This document shows positions 39,271 to 48,883 of a DNA stretch of 64,000 nt, piece by piece. The translations under genes were made by a program, and so were the position numbers. Position 1 is the stretch's first letter. Each line of letters begins with the position of its first letter. This DNA is from Candidatus Poribacteria bacterium (GTDB taxonomy: Bacteria > Poribacteria > WGA-4E > PCPOR2b), in contig JAPPKS010000017.1 of NCBI GenBank assembly GCA_028819845.1, positions 1 through 64,000 on the forward strand. The letters run 5' to 3'. A model generated the notes under the pieces. The model did not search any database, was not told the origin of the DNA, and saw nothing but the letters and a program-made list of their open reading frames with translations.

Positions 39271-39897
39271 ATGAGCAGATATTTGGATTCGGCCTGTAAA
39301 TTGTGTCGCAGAGAAGGGGAAAAACTCTTTTTGAAAGGATCACGTTGCCATTCCCCAAAGTGTGCGATTGAACGTCGTGCTTACCCGCCCGGTGAGCACG
39401 GTCAAAAATCAAGCAAAGTAAAAGAGTATGGGCGGCAATTGCGCGAAAAACAGAAAGCTAAGCGAATATACGGTGTCTTAGAAAAACAATTTAGAAGATA
39501 CTATTTGAAAGCGGCACGTCAAAAAGGCATTGTCGGCCAAAATTTAGTTGTACTCTTGGAACGTCGGTTAGATAATCTAGTTTATCGGCTAGGTTTTGCA
39601 GGTTCACGCTCGCAGGCACGCCAACTCGTTAAGCACAATCACTTCCTCGTCAACGGGAAACGCGCGAATATACCCTCTTACTCGGTACCCGTTGGAGGAG
39701 TCATTCAAGTCCGTGAAAAGAGTCGCAATTTGGCGATTATTAGCGAATCGTTAGAACTTGCTCAGCACAAAGGGACACCGGATTGGTTAGAACTAGATGT
39801 GGACAAACAGGAGGGAATTGTACGCGCATTTCCCCAAGCAGATCAAGTTGCTGCCAACCTCCAAACACAACTGATTGTTGAGCTTTATTCCAAGTAA
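39271..39897 (+). CDS. rpsD: 30S ribosomal protein S4, zinc-binding type
   Basis: A 208-residue S4, a primary assembly protein and accuracy factor. The N-terminus has the zinc cysteines CKLC and [38 protein letters not shown] (by its ends) is the S4 RNA-binding domain. I use ATG 39271; a GTG two codons earlier is also open. It usually regulates the alpha operon, in which it lies here, before rpoA. Confidence 0.97.
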   Translation: MSRYLDSACKLCRREGEKLFLKGSRCHSPKCAIERRAYPPGEHGQKSSKVKEYGRQLREKQKAKRIYGVLEKQFRRYYLKAARQKGIVGQNLVVLLERRLDNLVYRLGFAGSRSQARQLVKHNHFLVNGKRANIPSYSVPVGGVIQVREKSRNLAIISESLELAQHKGTPDWLELDVDKQEGIVRAFPQADQVAANLQTQLIVELYSK

Positions 39898-39918
39898 TGA
39901 TGCAGGGAGATTAATTTG

Positions 39919-40899
39919 ATGACGGCTTGGGAAATTACTAAACCGCAGCGTCTTGTTGCAGATTTGGACACTTTAAGGGCTGATTATGGAAAATTCATTG
40001 CTGAACCGCTCGCTAGAGGATTTGGGATTACACTTGGGAATGCTCTGAGACGGGTTTTGTTGTCATCGATTGAAGGCGCAGCAATTATTACTGTTGCTAT
40101 TGAAAATGTAAGGCATGAATATTCGACAATTGAAGGCGTTCGTGAAGATATCGTTCAGATCCTTCTTAACCTCAAAGAAATTAGATTCCATGTCTATACC
40201 GATGAAATTGTTACATTGCGATTGTTTGCAGAAGGCTCATCTGAGGTTACTGCAGCGGATATTCAACCAAACAGTCAGATTGATATTATCAACCCAGATC
40301 AACACATCGCTACGCTTGATAAGTGTAACGGTTTGAACATGGAAATGCAAGTGTGTAAGGGGCGTGGTTATGCACTTTCTGAAGAACATTTGAGTCCTGA
40401 ACAACCAATTGGCGTAATCCCGCTTGATGCCCAATTCTCCCCCGTCAAGAAAGCGAATTTCCATGTTGAAGAAACACGAGTAGGTCACATGACAAATTTT
40501 GATCGGCTCATCTTAGAGGTATGGACAGATGCGAGCCTTACCGCAAAAGAGGCGGTAACGCGGGCAGCGGAAATTTTGCTTGACCAGCTGCGGTTATTTA
40601 GCGATTTTGATGAAACTTATGTTGAACCCGAAGTTGTAATTGATGAAGAAAAAGTTCAACGCGATAAATTTTTATCGAAACCCGTCGCCGAGCTAGAACT
40701 GTCAGTACGTTCGGCGAATTGTTTGGAGGCTGCCAAGATTGTAACCATAAGAGACTTGGTGCAAAAAACCGAACAGGAAATGCTCAAATTCCGCAATTTT
40801 GGCAGGAAATCTTTAAATGAGATTAAAGATATTCTTGCCGGTATGGGGCTCTCCTTAGGAATGATTCTGAATGATGCAAACGAAGAGAAGGATGAATAA
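39919..40899 (+). CDS. rpoA: DNA-directed RNA polymerase subunit alpha
   Basis: A 326-residue alpha subunit. The N-terminal dimerisation domain has [31 protein letters not shown] (by its ends) and [16 protein letters not shown]. The C-terminal domain, which contacts UP elements and activators, shows [17 protein letters not shown] and [16 protein letters not shown]-like [23 protein letters not shown] one codon before is open. It lies 19-21 bases after rpsD with an AGGGAGA site. Confidence 0.97.
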   Translation: MTAWEITKPQRLVADLDTLRADYGKFIAEPLARGFGITLGNALRRVLLSSIEGAAIITVAIENVRHEYSTIEGVREDIVQILLNLKEIRFHVYTDEIVTLRLFAEGSSEVTAADIQPNSQIDIINPDQHIATLDKCNGLNMEMQVCKGRGYALSEEHLSPEQPIGVIPLDAQFSPVKKANFHVEETRVGHMTNFDRLILEVWTDASLTAKEAVTRAAEILLDQLRLFSDFDETYVEPEVVIDEEKVQRDKFLSKPVAELELSVRSANCLEAAKIVTIRDLVQKTEQEMLKFRNFGRKSLNEIKDILAGMGLSLGMILNDANEEKDE

Positions 40900-40901
40900 T
40901 T

Positions 40902-41258
40902 ATGCGTCATAGAAAGCGCGGACGAAAACTTGGGAGAACAAGTAGCCATCGTAAGGCTCTGTTCAGTAACCAAGCTACGGCTCTGTTTGAACATGAGCAG
41001 ATTCGGACCACGCTACCCAAGTGCAAGGAACTCAGGCGAATTGCAGAAAAACTGATTACCTTAGCCAAACGAGGTGACCTGCACGCACGCCGGCAAGCTG
41101 CTCGAATCATCCACAATCATTTCGTTTTACAGAAATTGTTTGATGAAATTGGTCCACGTTATGAGAACCGAAATGGCGGGTATACTCGCATCATTCGCGG
41201 AGAGTTGCGAGGCGGGGATGATGCTCAGATGGCTTACATTAGTCTGGTTGATGAGTAG
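40902..41258 (+). CDS. rplQ: 50S ribosomal protein L17
   Basis: A 118-residue L17. [45 protein letters not shown] (by its ends) is diagnostic. It starts 2 bases after the rpoA stop and ends the supercluster. No convincing terminator is visible in the 263-base gap to the next, oppositely oriented gene. Confidence 0.97.
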   Translation: MRHRKRGRKLGRTSSHRKALFSNQATALFEHEQIRTTLPKCKELRRIAEKLITLAKRGDLHARRQAARIIHNHFVLQKLFDEIGPRYENRNGGYTRIIRGELRGGDDAQMAYISLVDE

Positions 41259-41521
41259 GAGATTAGCACAGCCACAGTCTCCCAAAACCTACCCGTTTGT
41301 CAAATGTCCAACCTGCTCTTTACCTCCCCCATGCCACGCAAGCCCCGCAATACGACGTCATCAATACTTCATGATTTTTCGACTTCCAAAGCACGGAAAT
41401 TTGATGTTTTGATAGGCGTCCAACGAATACGGGTTATACCGTATCGACGAAATTGGAATTTCACGTCTTAAACTTATTGAAACATTTAGCCGTGCTGCCA
41501 GCCTAGTAATGTACCCAATTT

Positions 41522-44500
41522 CTACAATCCTCTCTGTGTTTCCTGAGATAATGCCTTAAAATACTGTTCAATCAACCCGCGGTACTGCGGAGGAAACCCG
41601 TCTCTTCCGCCAGATTCTAGGTCAGATTCAATCTGGCGGACCGTCTCTAGCAGTTTGGAATCGAGTGCAGGTGCATCTGTTGTGGAATCCATCGGATTCT
41701 TAGCGGCCTCGCCTTTGCGCCGTTTGTTAACCTCTCGCTTTTGTAACGATTTTGAACTTTCGAGCATTCGGGTTAAAATCCGTCGCTGCTTTTCTAAGAC
41801 GCGTTGATTCAGGTTGCCTTGTTGAAGTTCTGCTTCCACTTCTTTCATTTCCTCGGACACACTATTCAAATCACCGAGCACTTGTGACATGCTTCCCATC
41901 ATTTCTGCTAGCCGTTCGGTCGCTTCACGTATCATCTCCTGCTCATAAGCCAAACGATCGAGCAACTGTTTCATCTCAGGTGTCTGTCCTTGCTGCCGCA
42001 TCTGTTCATGTAGGTTTTCAGCCATTTCGTTCAGATTTTGCTGATTCTGTGCCATTTCCTGGAGCTGCTCCAGCATACTCTGCAATCCTCCCATACCCAT
42101 CTGTTGGTTCATCTGGCCCATTGCCTTGATGAGATCTAAAATTGCTTCATTGAGATCGGCCAATCCCTGCTTTTGTATAGGTGTCGCCAAACTTGGTTTT
42201 CGATCTTCTAACGCGCGCGCCGATCTCGCAAAGGCATCGCTTGCAGCGCGCAGTCTCAAGACGATTTTCAGATCGATTTGCATCTGTTCCTTGCCTAAAT
42301 CCCAAAGTCCGCTGGCAAGATTTGTGATACCCGATGATATGCTCAATTCACTTGCCGACAATCGCTGTAAACGTTTAATCTCGCTCTCGATATAACGACC
42401 ATGCCCCGAATCCAAGAGTGCTTCAGTCCCGTCAATTACTCTTTCTTGCAGATGGGAGAGAAAAATGCCGTCGCGTACGGCTTCTCGCATTGCCGCTAAA
42501 GCCGCATCAGCATTCGCACCCATGAATTCCATTGCGTTTTCTAATCCTTGCGCCAGGTCACTCAGTCCTTCCTGCGCCTGCTGCCCCGGTGCAATTGCAG
42601 CACGCATGCGAGACCGCTGAATTGCTGAACCCGCGGATTGAAGTTTTTGAGCGATTTCCCGTTCTCGCGCCGTCCGATTTAACCGCTTTATTTCATCAGC
42701 GACACGTTGCAGATTTGCCCGTGTCGACATTTTTTCACCTAGTTCATCAAGCTTTTCGTGGAGCGAGGCTAGACCTGCCATAACGCGGTTTTCTTGTTCG
42801 GCAAGATTTTCCAATCCCATTTCATTCCCTTCACTAAATTGATTGGCTCGACTAATCAGATTCTTTACCGTGTCCATCAAGCGTTCCTGACGTTTAGCGA
42901 GATCCATCGCTTGAGTTGCCGCAGCTTCCAATTTTTGCTCAAGAATTAATTGTTGATAGAGTTCTTTCAATCGATCCAATTGCTGTACAAATTGTTCTTG
43001 GTTGAAATTCGTCTCCATCAATTTTCTTTCTTGATCGGACAGTTGCCGCTGTTGCAGCGCCTCGGATAACTTTCGTAGAAGTTCTTTATGCGTTTCTGAT
43101 AACGCCTTCTCCATCAGTTCTTGCAATTCCTGATATTTTTGGATAGTCCGCAAATCAAACAACTGATTCTTATCCATCTGTTCGGCAGTTTTTTTCATAT
43201 CTTCGATAATATTCTTTGAGGTTTGCTCAATTTGTTTCTGCGTTTCAAACACCTGATTTACTAACTTTTCATCTTTGAGAGTAAACTGCTGACTCTTGCG
43301 AATTTTTCTTAACAGGTCATCAATTGTTGCTTTCACTTCAACTTGCCTGCTAAATAAGGCCTCCACCCCGTGCTGCTCTATTTCCTGCTGAGCCTCGATT
43401 GCTTCATACAGTTCTGCCACAGATGGAAATCGGATTGAGTAGGTGATAGATTTCCCTACGTTTGGTCCCGTGACATTATCTGAGTCAATTGCTTCCGCAT
43501 GATATGTAACAACATCTTCCGGAAATAGCCCAATTGAATCTATATCCCACCCAAACTCGATGTAGGCGGATCCTTGAGGCGGATTAAAAGCTTTAAGCGA
43601 GACAACCTTGTCGCCTTCATTGTGCTCTTCAACCCGATAAACCAACCGAATTTCTTGTACGCCATAGTCATCCTCAACATCGATCTGGAGATTTACTGTC
43701 ATGGATTCATCAAGCGTAACATCTTTTCCAGGCTCAACAATTTCTATTTTTGGTTCGTCATCCTTAATTGTGTGAATCGTATAAACAATTGGCTGTGAAT
43801 TCGAAATGCCATCGGCGTCAATCAGTTCGACATGGTATTTTTCGCTGCGCTGAACAATAAAATTCCCGATTAGATGGTTATTGTCTAAAACTTTGAGCTT
43901 TACAGCCGGTGATTCTTCAAAGATTAACGTAGCTGAAGCAAGGGACTTATTGCTTTCGCCATCGAACTGTACTCCAGTGCCAATTAGCGCACTGATGTCG
44001 CCGATATTTTCTTCTAAGACGTGCGGAGAGAGTTGGGTGTATCTCGGAAAGCTAAGTTTAAGCTGGAAACGACTAACGATTGGATGGTGTGCAACAGTAA
44101 TACGGAAGTGTTCTGACGCGGCTTCATTCACCCTGACAAAATAATCCATTGACTGCGTGACATTTTTCAATTCAATATGATAGCTCGACTCCGTGTGGTT
44201 TTGCTCCATTAAAATCGACCGCCATTTATCGAAAGACGGCGCAGGGTGCTCAGCTCGCTGATTCGCTGGATCCATAGCCTGTACCGCACGATAGTTTAGA
44301 TGTACTGGGGCGCCAAAATGCCCAATCACTTTTGCGGAGATGGAAATGTTTCCTCCGGATTGAATAAGGGTATTTCCGGGATCGATTTCATCAATTTGGG
44401 CGGCAATTTCATCTTGAGGGGACGCGGGAAGTTCATTGAATGCTTGCACAAAATTTTGCAATGCTGCGGGGAAAATAAGGTTTACCAGAATTAATAATGC

Positions 44501-45004
44501 CAATGCGCACACGGCAAATCCGCCGTTTTTCTTGAGTTCGATCAATTCCTTCTTGAAAACTTGCTTTGATTCGATTCGGTCGATGGATTGATGCGCCTGT
44601 TGAGTGAGTTCTTCAATGAAGCCCGTAGCATACCCAAAGTTGTTAGCTTTCAACTCTGGTTCGAGTTGAACTGTACTCAATAAACGGTTTTCAAAGTCGG
44701 AGTTACTGGCATCAACATATGCCGCTACACGATTTTTGCTTAACTTTTTTAAAATCGGGCGAATTAGATAACGAAATGCTGTACAGACAGTAATTCCTAA
44801 CCACAGCACCAGTAGCCCAATACGTAGAAAACTCGGCAGTTGCATTAACGAATCAGCGGTAAGCACCGTAGCAAGACTTAGTGCGAGTAATGCAAGCCAT
44901 CGCAAAAAATTATGAGAAAACAGCAACAATCTCCACTGATTTCGCAGCAGTTGGAGGTGGGTTTTTATTTCTTGGCAGCGCGCATCGGGCGTTGGATTTG
45001 ACAT
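41522..45004 (-). CDS. DUF4175-type membrane protein with long coiled coil
   Basis: A 1160-residue envelope protein. Membrane helices lie at about 32-52, 60-80 and 161-182. A large extracytoplasmic region with beta-rich repeats follows (about 200-560). After that come some 550 residues of Gln/Glu/Leu-rich coiled coil (QQEIEQHGVEALFSRQVEV; QQMGMGGLQSMLEQLQEM), with low-complexity Met/Gln stretches. This layout is that of DUF4175 proteins, whose role is unknown but which travel with VWA, DUF4159 and MoxR genes. GAGGG precedes the ATG. It is the last gene of a three-gene operon with the DUF4159 protein and the VWA protein upstream. Confidence 0.8.
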   Translation of the reverse strand: MSNPTPDARCQEIKTHLQLLRNQWRLLLFSHNFLRWLALLALSLATVLTADSLMQLPSFLRIGLLVLWLGITVCTAFRYLIRPILKKLSKNRVAAYVDASNSDFENRLLSTVQLEPELKANNFGYATGFIEELTQQAHQSIDRIESKQVFKKELIELKKNGGFAVCALALLILVNLIFPAALQNFVQAFNELPASPQDEIAAQIDEIDPGNTLIQSGGNISISAKVIGHFGAPVHLNYRAVQAMDPANQRAEHPAPSFDKWRSILMEQNHTESSYHIELKNVTQSMDYFVRVNEAASEHFRITVAHHPIVSRFQLKLSFPRYTQLSPHVLEENIGDISALIGTGVQFDGESNKSLASATLIFEESPAVKLKVLDNNHLIGNFIVQRSEKYHVELIDADGISNSQPIVYTIHTIKDDEPKIEIVEPGKDVTLDESMTVNLQIDVEDDYGVQEIRLVYRVEEHNEGDKVVSLKAFNPPQGSAYIEFGWDIDSIGLFPEDVVTYHAEAIDSDNVTGPNVGKSITYSIRFPSVAELYEAIEAQQEIEQHGVEALFSRQVEVKATIDDLLRKIRKSQQFTLKDEKLVNQVFETQKQIEQTSKNIIEDMKKTAEQMDKNQLFDLRTIQKYQELQELMEKALSETHKELLRKLSEALQQRQLSDQERKLMETNFNQEQFVQQLDRLKELYQQLILEQKLEAAATQAMDLAKRQERLMDTVKNLISRANQFSEGNEMGLENLAEQENRVMAGLASLHEKLDELGEKMSTRANLQRVADEIKRLNRTAREREIAQKLQSAGSAIQRSRMRAAIAPGQQAQEGLSDLAQGLENAMEFMGANADAALAAMREAVRDGIFLSHLQERVIDGTEALLDSGHGRYIESEIKRLQRLSASELSISSGITNLASGLWDLGKEQMQIDLKIVLRLRAASDAFARSARALEDRKPSLATPIQKQGLADLNEAILDLIKAMGQMNQQMGMGGLQSMLEQLQEMAQNQQNLNEMAENLHEQMRQQGQTPEMKQLLDRLAYEQEMIREATERLAEMMGSMSQVLGDLNSVSEEMKEVEAELQQGNLNQRVLEKQRRILTRMLESSKSLQKREVNKRRKGEAAKNPMDSTTDAPALDSKLLETVRQIESDLESGGRDGFPPQYRGLIEQYFKALSQETQRGL

Positions 45005-45094
45005 TTTATACCCTCTGTTCTTCCCCCTGATCTTCAGCAGTATTGGTAGTCAGCAAAAGGTAGCTAGAATAAATTTGCTGGCAATAGCGTCTGT

Positions 45095-45772
45095 TTAATG
45101 TGTTAGTGCATAAACTGCTATATTAACCGCCATCTCTGCGGCGAGTTGACGAACTTCATGAGAGTCCTCGGGATGAATTTCTGAATCTTCCAACCCATCC
45201 CCAATGTCTGAGCTATAAGCATAAAAAACCACCATCCGCCCTTCGTGAAACAGTCCAAAGCCTTGTGCCGGTTCAGCATCATGTTCGTGAATTTTCGGCA
45301 AGCCATGCGGAAAATCATAAAAACAGTGATAGATTAGATGTGAATTCGGTATCGGTTGAAGTTCTTCATTCGGGAACACACGGCTCATTTCACGCCGAAA
45401 ACTCTTGTCAAGTCCATAGTCGTCGTTCGCGAAGAGAAAACCGCCGCGCATTAGATAAAGACGCAATGCCTCGACCTCATTCTCTGTAAGGCGGATATTA
45501 CCGTGCCCGACAAGGTACAGCATTGGATATTGATATACGTTACGATCCGTTAGCTTTGTAAATACGCGATTGTCGGCAGTCTCAATATCGGTGACGCTGC
45601 TAAGCCTTTTAAGCCAGTTGGGAATTACAGTCTGATCGCCGTACCAATCTCCGCCGCCGCCGTATTGAACTTGGGCTATCACGAATTTATCGCCCGCCGC
45701 TTGGACGGATACGGTTAGGGCGGCTAGTCCCCAAATAGCTGAAAAGAGTACCATTCTTCGATAATTTTTCAT
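45095..45772 (-). CDS. Secreted DUF4159 protein
   Basis: A 225-residue protein made of a signal peptide (residues 1-26, MKNYRRMVLFSAIWGLAALT) and a single DUF4159 domain (FVIAQVQYGGGGDWYGDQTVIPNW, YLVGHGNIRLTENEVEALRLYLMRGGFLFANDDYG by its ends, PNSHLIYHCFYDFPHGLP). The domain may have a glutamine-amidotransferase-like fold, as related proteins have been described; the activity is unknown. The same domain ends the fusion protein encoded at 20424-22115, but there it is membrane-anchored. The gene lies between the VWA and DUF4175 genes, 90 bases before the latter. Confidence 0.85.
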   Translation of the reverse strand: MKNYRRMVLFSAIWGLAALTVSVQAAGDKFVIAQVQYGGGGDWYGDQTVIPNWLKRLSSVTDIETADNRVFTKLTDRNVYQYPMLYLVGHGNIRLTENEVEALRLYLMRGGFLFANDDYGLDKSFRREMSRVFPNEELQPIPNSHLIYHCFYDFPHGLPKIHEHDAEPAQGFGLFHEGRMVVFYAYSSDIGDGLEDSEIHPEDSHEVRQLAAEMAVNIAVYALTH

Positions 45773-45798
45773 GTCACGGCAACATCAGTATTGCGGCA

Positions 45799-45885
45799 GT
45801 AAACAAAGTTTACGTCAGCTGGACTGGCATAATTCCGGTGAGGCACCAACGCACCGACTGGCCAAATGTTTTTGGTAAACCAAAA
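45799..45885. other. Two short inverted repeats between VWA and DUF4159 genes
   Basis: GTAAAC-AAA-GTTTAC (45799-45813) and TTTTGG-TAAA-CCAAAA (45870-45885) are perfect. They lie in the 145-base gap inside the operon and could modulate downstream expression; neither looks like a terminator. Confidence 0.35.
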
Positions 45886-45917
45886 TTTTACTGTTTTCGG
45901 AAAACTCCTCATAGCTT

Positions 45918-48179
45918 TTACACCAGGCCGCTTCGCTTACGTAGAAACCATTCTGCTCCCAGCAATCCAACCACAAGAATCAAAATGATAGGCGTGTTCC
46001 ACAAATCTCGTTCTTGATCAGTAAAAACTCGCTCTTCAACATCTTTAATTTTATTGGGTAGAGATTCCACATCACGAATCGGAGTGTAAAATCCGCCCGT
46101 ATTTTCAGCTAATTGTTGTAGCAACGGCTCATTGAGTTGTGGATTTTCAAACTCCGAAAGTGGAGATTGAACGAGTATTTCTGTCGAATCCTCACCTAAA
46201 GAAGAAAAGTCTTCGACACCCATGGCACGAATCTGATAATTTCCCTTCTGATTGACCTCAAACTGAGTTGTATAGACACCCGCAATTTGTGAACTAGTCG
46301 CATCACTAACTTGGAACGAATTCCCGCCCGGAGGAATAACGTTAATTTTGAACGCCGCATCAGCCAGAGGGCGGTAGCTCTCATCATAAGCGTATACGGT
46401 AATTTGAACCTCGTCCCCGACCAAATAGGTGGTCAAATCAGTCGTTAGATTAATGGGTTTGCCATAGGGTTGCGATGCCATCCAGCGAATAGCCCCTCCC
46501 CAAAAACGGGGATAGGTGTCATCTTCTTCCTTGAACCCCCACACGCCGAATCCCCAGTGCCAAAGCCCTTCCGCCGCAATGAGGAGGCTTTTACCTAAAC
46601 CAGATCTCTGTATAACCACGATTGGCATTGAATTCTCGTCCCGAGATTGCCCGCGAACGGCAAGAGTGGTTGCCCCGCCCCTGAGACGGAAGTCACCGAA
46701 CCATCGTGGCAGCGTCGGCAAGTCCCTCCAAATGGCTTCAACTTTTGACCGCGTATCTCCCACGCGCATTATGGGATGGTAGATTCCTTGTTGGGTAGGT
46801 TCCAGACTGAAGTCTTCATTTTGAACAGCACATCCTTTCGCTGGAATAACAATCGGCAGCAAGCGTTCCAAAGCGGTTTCCTTTAAACCCTTTGCGCCGA
46901 GCGAACTCCGTCCACCGAGAAAGATAACCGACTTACCGTGATTTTCGACGAAATCGACAATTGCGTCGTGCTGTAATTTATTCAAGGTAGTCGATGGCAA
47001 ATCTCCTATAATTAGCACATCGTACTTTAGCAATCCGGAAATCGCATCTGGAAAATAAGGCAGTCTGCCCAAAGCGGTTGTTTGCGGGTAGTGTCGGTTG
47101 GTACGTCCCAGCAGCGTTCCGCGAAGTTGGCGGTTCGTGCGATTCGATATAATCATACAGGTTGATTCAATGTTAGCATCCCGTTCCAATACGCGTTTGA
47201 GAAACGTATATTCCCAACGAGGCCGCCCATCAACGTACAATACACGAAATTTCGTTTTGACAACTTTTAAGGAAAAGACCTTCTCGTTATTCACATGTGT
47301 GAGCTCATCCGGAAGAGTCGGCACAGAAATGACATATTGAAAAACGCCCTCTTTTTGGGGATCCAAAGTGAATTCGATATCCTGAGTTGGTCGCTCGTCC
47401 AATGTAATCAACGCAGCGTCAGCTAAACGAGCGTCCTGCATCAATGAAACGCGAACCGTGCTCCCAGCGTAGCCCGTTTGTTCAACAGTGAAACGGATAG
47501 GTGCATCATGTCCCACATAAACGACTGGACTCACTTTAACTCTTGAAATTTTCAGGTCTTTGCGGGGCTGAGGATTACCAACGCCGACTGTGTAAATGGG
47601 GACTTGCACATCGGCGATACTGTCGGATTGAAACGCTGAAGAGTTATGGGCGCCGTCAGTAATTAACATCACGCCAGCAATCCGCTGCCCACGCCACTTT
47701 TTGAGTACTTGCTGGATTGAAGTAGCGATATCTGTTAATCGTCCTTTCGCTTCAAGCGGCTCAAGCGGGTCGGCGATTCTCTGCGCATGGGTATTAAATT
47801 GATATAGATGCACCTCAAATTGGTTCGCAAGAACATCTAGAAATTGGCTAGACAGATTGAATAATAGCTGATTCACAAGGGTCAAACGGTCAGTTTGTCG
47901 GCCGTCTAACTCCACATCGTCAAAATTCATGCTTTGGGAAGTATCTGCAAGAATCAGGAAATTAGTCTTTGGCGTAACGTCTATTCTCTCAGACACCACC
48001 GGCGCTAACAGACATAATAACACTAGCGATGCGGCTGCAACCCTTAACCCGATTAGGATAAATCTAAGTCCTTGGTTGAGAGATTGTTGTAGACGGAGGT
48101 AAGCATAAATCGTAACGCCCGCCACAATTGCCAGCGCTATAGCGACTGCCCAGCCTGGCAAATAATACGTAAATTGCAT
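45918..48179 (-). CDS. Membrane VWA-domain protein with amidotransferase-like segment
   Basis: A 753-residue envelope protein. Two N-terminal helices (about 9-28 and 41-63) are followed by a von Willebrand factor A domain, with the metal site DTSQS (D79) and a later MLITDGAHNSS. A segment resembling a class I glutamine amidotransferase-like domain follows (FRVLYVDGRPRWEYTFLKRVL; KYDVLIIGDLPS; GKSVIFLGGRSSLGAKG). A C-terminal helix ends the protein (NTPIILILVVGLLGAEWFL). Similar proteins sit beside MoxR ATPase and DUF58 genes, but neither is present here. AAGGGAG precedes the ATG at 48179; an in-frame TTG lies one codon upstream. It is the first gene of the VWA-DUF4159-DUF4175 operon and has its own promoter. 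Confidence 0.85.
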   Translation of the reverse strand: MQFTYYLPGWAVAIALAIVAGVTIYAYLRLQQSLNQGLRFILIGLRVAAASLVLLCLLAPVVSERIDVTPKTNFLILADTSQSMNFDDVELDGRQTDRLTLVNQLLFNLSSQFLDVLANQFEVHLYQFNTHAQRIADPLEPLEAKGRLTDIATSIQQVLKKWRGQRIAGVMLITDGAHNSSAFQSDSIADVQVPIYTVGVGNPQPRKDLKISRVKVSPVVYVGHDAPIRFTVEQTGYAGSTVRVSLMQDARLADAALITLDERPTQDIEFTLDPQKEGVFQYVISVPTLPDELTHVNNEKVFSLKVVKTKFRVLYVDGRPRWEYTFLKRVLERDANIESTCMIISNRTNRQLRGTLLGRTNRHYPQTTALGRLPYFPDAISGLLKYDVLIIGDLPSTTLNKLQHDAIVDFVENHGKSVIFLGGRSSLGAKGLKETALERLLPIVIPAKGCAVQNEDFSLEPTQQGIYHPIMRVGDTRSKVEAIWRDLPTLPRWFGDFRLRGGATTLAVRGQSRDENSMPIVVIQRSGLGKSLLIAAEGLWHWGFGVWGFKEEDDTYPRFWGGAIRWMASQPYGKPINLTTDLTTYLVGDEVQITVYAYDESYRPLADAAFKINVIPPGGNSFQVSDATSSQIAGVYTTQFEVNQKGNYQIRAMGVEDFSSLGEDSTEILVQSPLSEFENPQLNEPLLQQLAENTGGFYTPIRDVESLPNKIKDVEERVFTDQERDLWNTPIILILVVGLLGAEWFLRKRSGLV

Positions 48180-48182
48180 CAA

Positions 48183-48883
48183 ACTCCCTTAATTACAAAC
48201 GGTGATGAATTATATCTTACATGCTGAAACACCGTCAACTCAAATACTGAGGCATTATCTCGCATTTCGATTGCGCCGTGATTTGTAGACTACCACACTC
48301 AGTCAGGACGTGCGATAAAAATATGTTTTACTTAATTGACAGGAAAGTATTGCACCCGGTTTAAATGACTGCCTTCCTAGAGGTTTTCCAAAACCAATCG
48401 ATAAGGCGGCAAGGCGAGATAAAATTTCTTGATGGACGGCGAACGGATTAACGCCGGAAAGGAATTCCTGCCGTCTCCATGTAGATTGCGGAGAGAAAAA
48501 TACTGTAGCCGCAACATTTGTCTGAAATGCGTGTAAAACGTTAGTTTCCGCTGCTCGTCAGAGCAATCCCACGCGAATCGGTACGCCCAACACGCCGGCA
48601 TTTTTGATAGACTCATTCCAATAAGTCTAGAATACAGGTTTATCCGCCTCGTGATTTTGCACTTTAGGCGAAAATAGTAAAGGAACATTCAGATGTGGGA
48701 ATTTGGATAAAAGATTGGTAAGTTGGGAGATATTTTTTGGTATTCAAAATCTCATTAAATGTCTGATAAACCGCTTCCTTAACTTTATCAGCTACCTCCA
48801 GGCACAACTTTCAATTCGATTGGCGTCACATCTCCCTATATTCTAATGTAGCTCATGTGTTCTATTGATTCCTTGATAAATTC
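48183..48883. other. 701-base intergenic region with one promoter, no supported gene
   Basis: A minus-strand promoter is at 48209-48238. A 103-codon minus-strand frame (48377-48688) shows no family resemblance and no ribosome site, so I do not call it. A weak plus-strand TTGACA (48342-48347 region) has a poor -10. Nothing else is seen. Confidence 0.6.
48209..48238 (-). promoter_or_regulatory. Promoter of the VWA-DUF4159-DUF4175 operon
   Basis: On the minus strand, TTGACG (48238-48233) and TATAAT (48214-48209) are 18 bases apart. The start would lie about 20-25 bases before the VWA start, leaving a short leader containing the AAGGGAG site. Confidence 0.7.

Noticed and set aside
48377-48688. 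103-codon minus-strand frame in the gap upstream of the VWA gene
   Set aside because: No ribosome site, no motif, and odd composition; kept only as part of the gap description.
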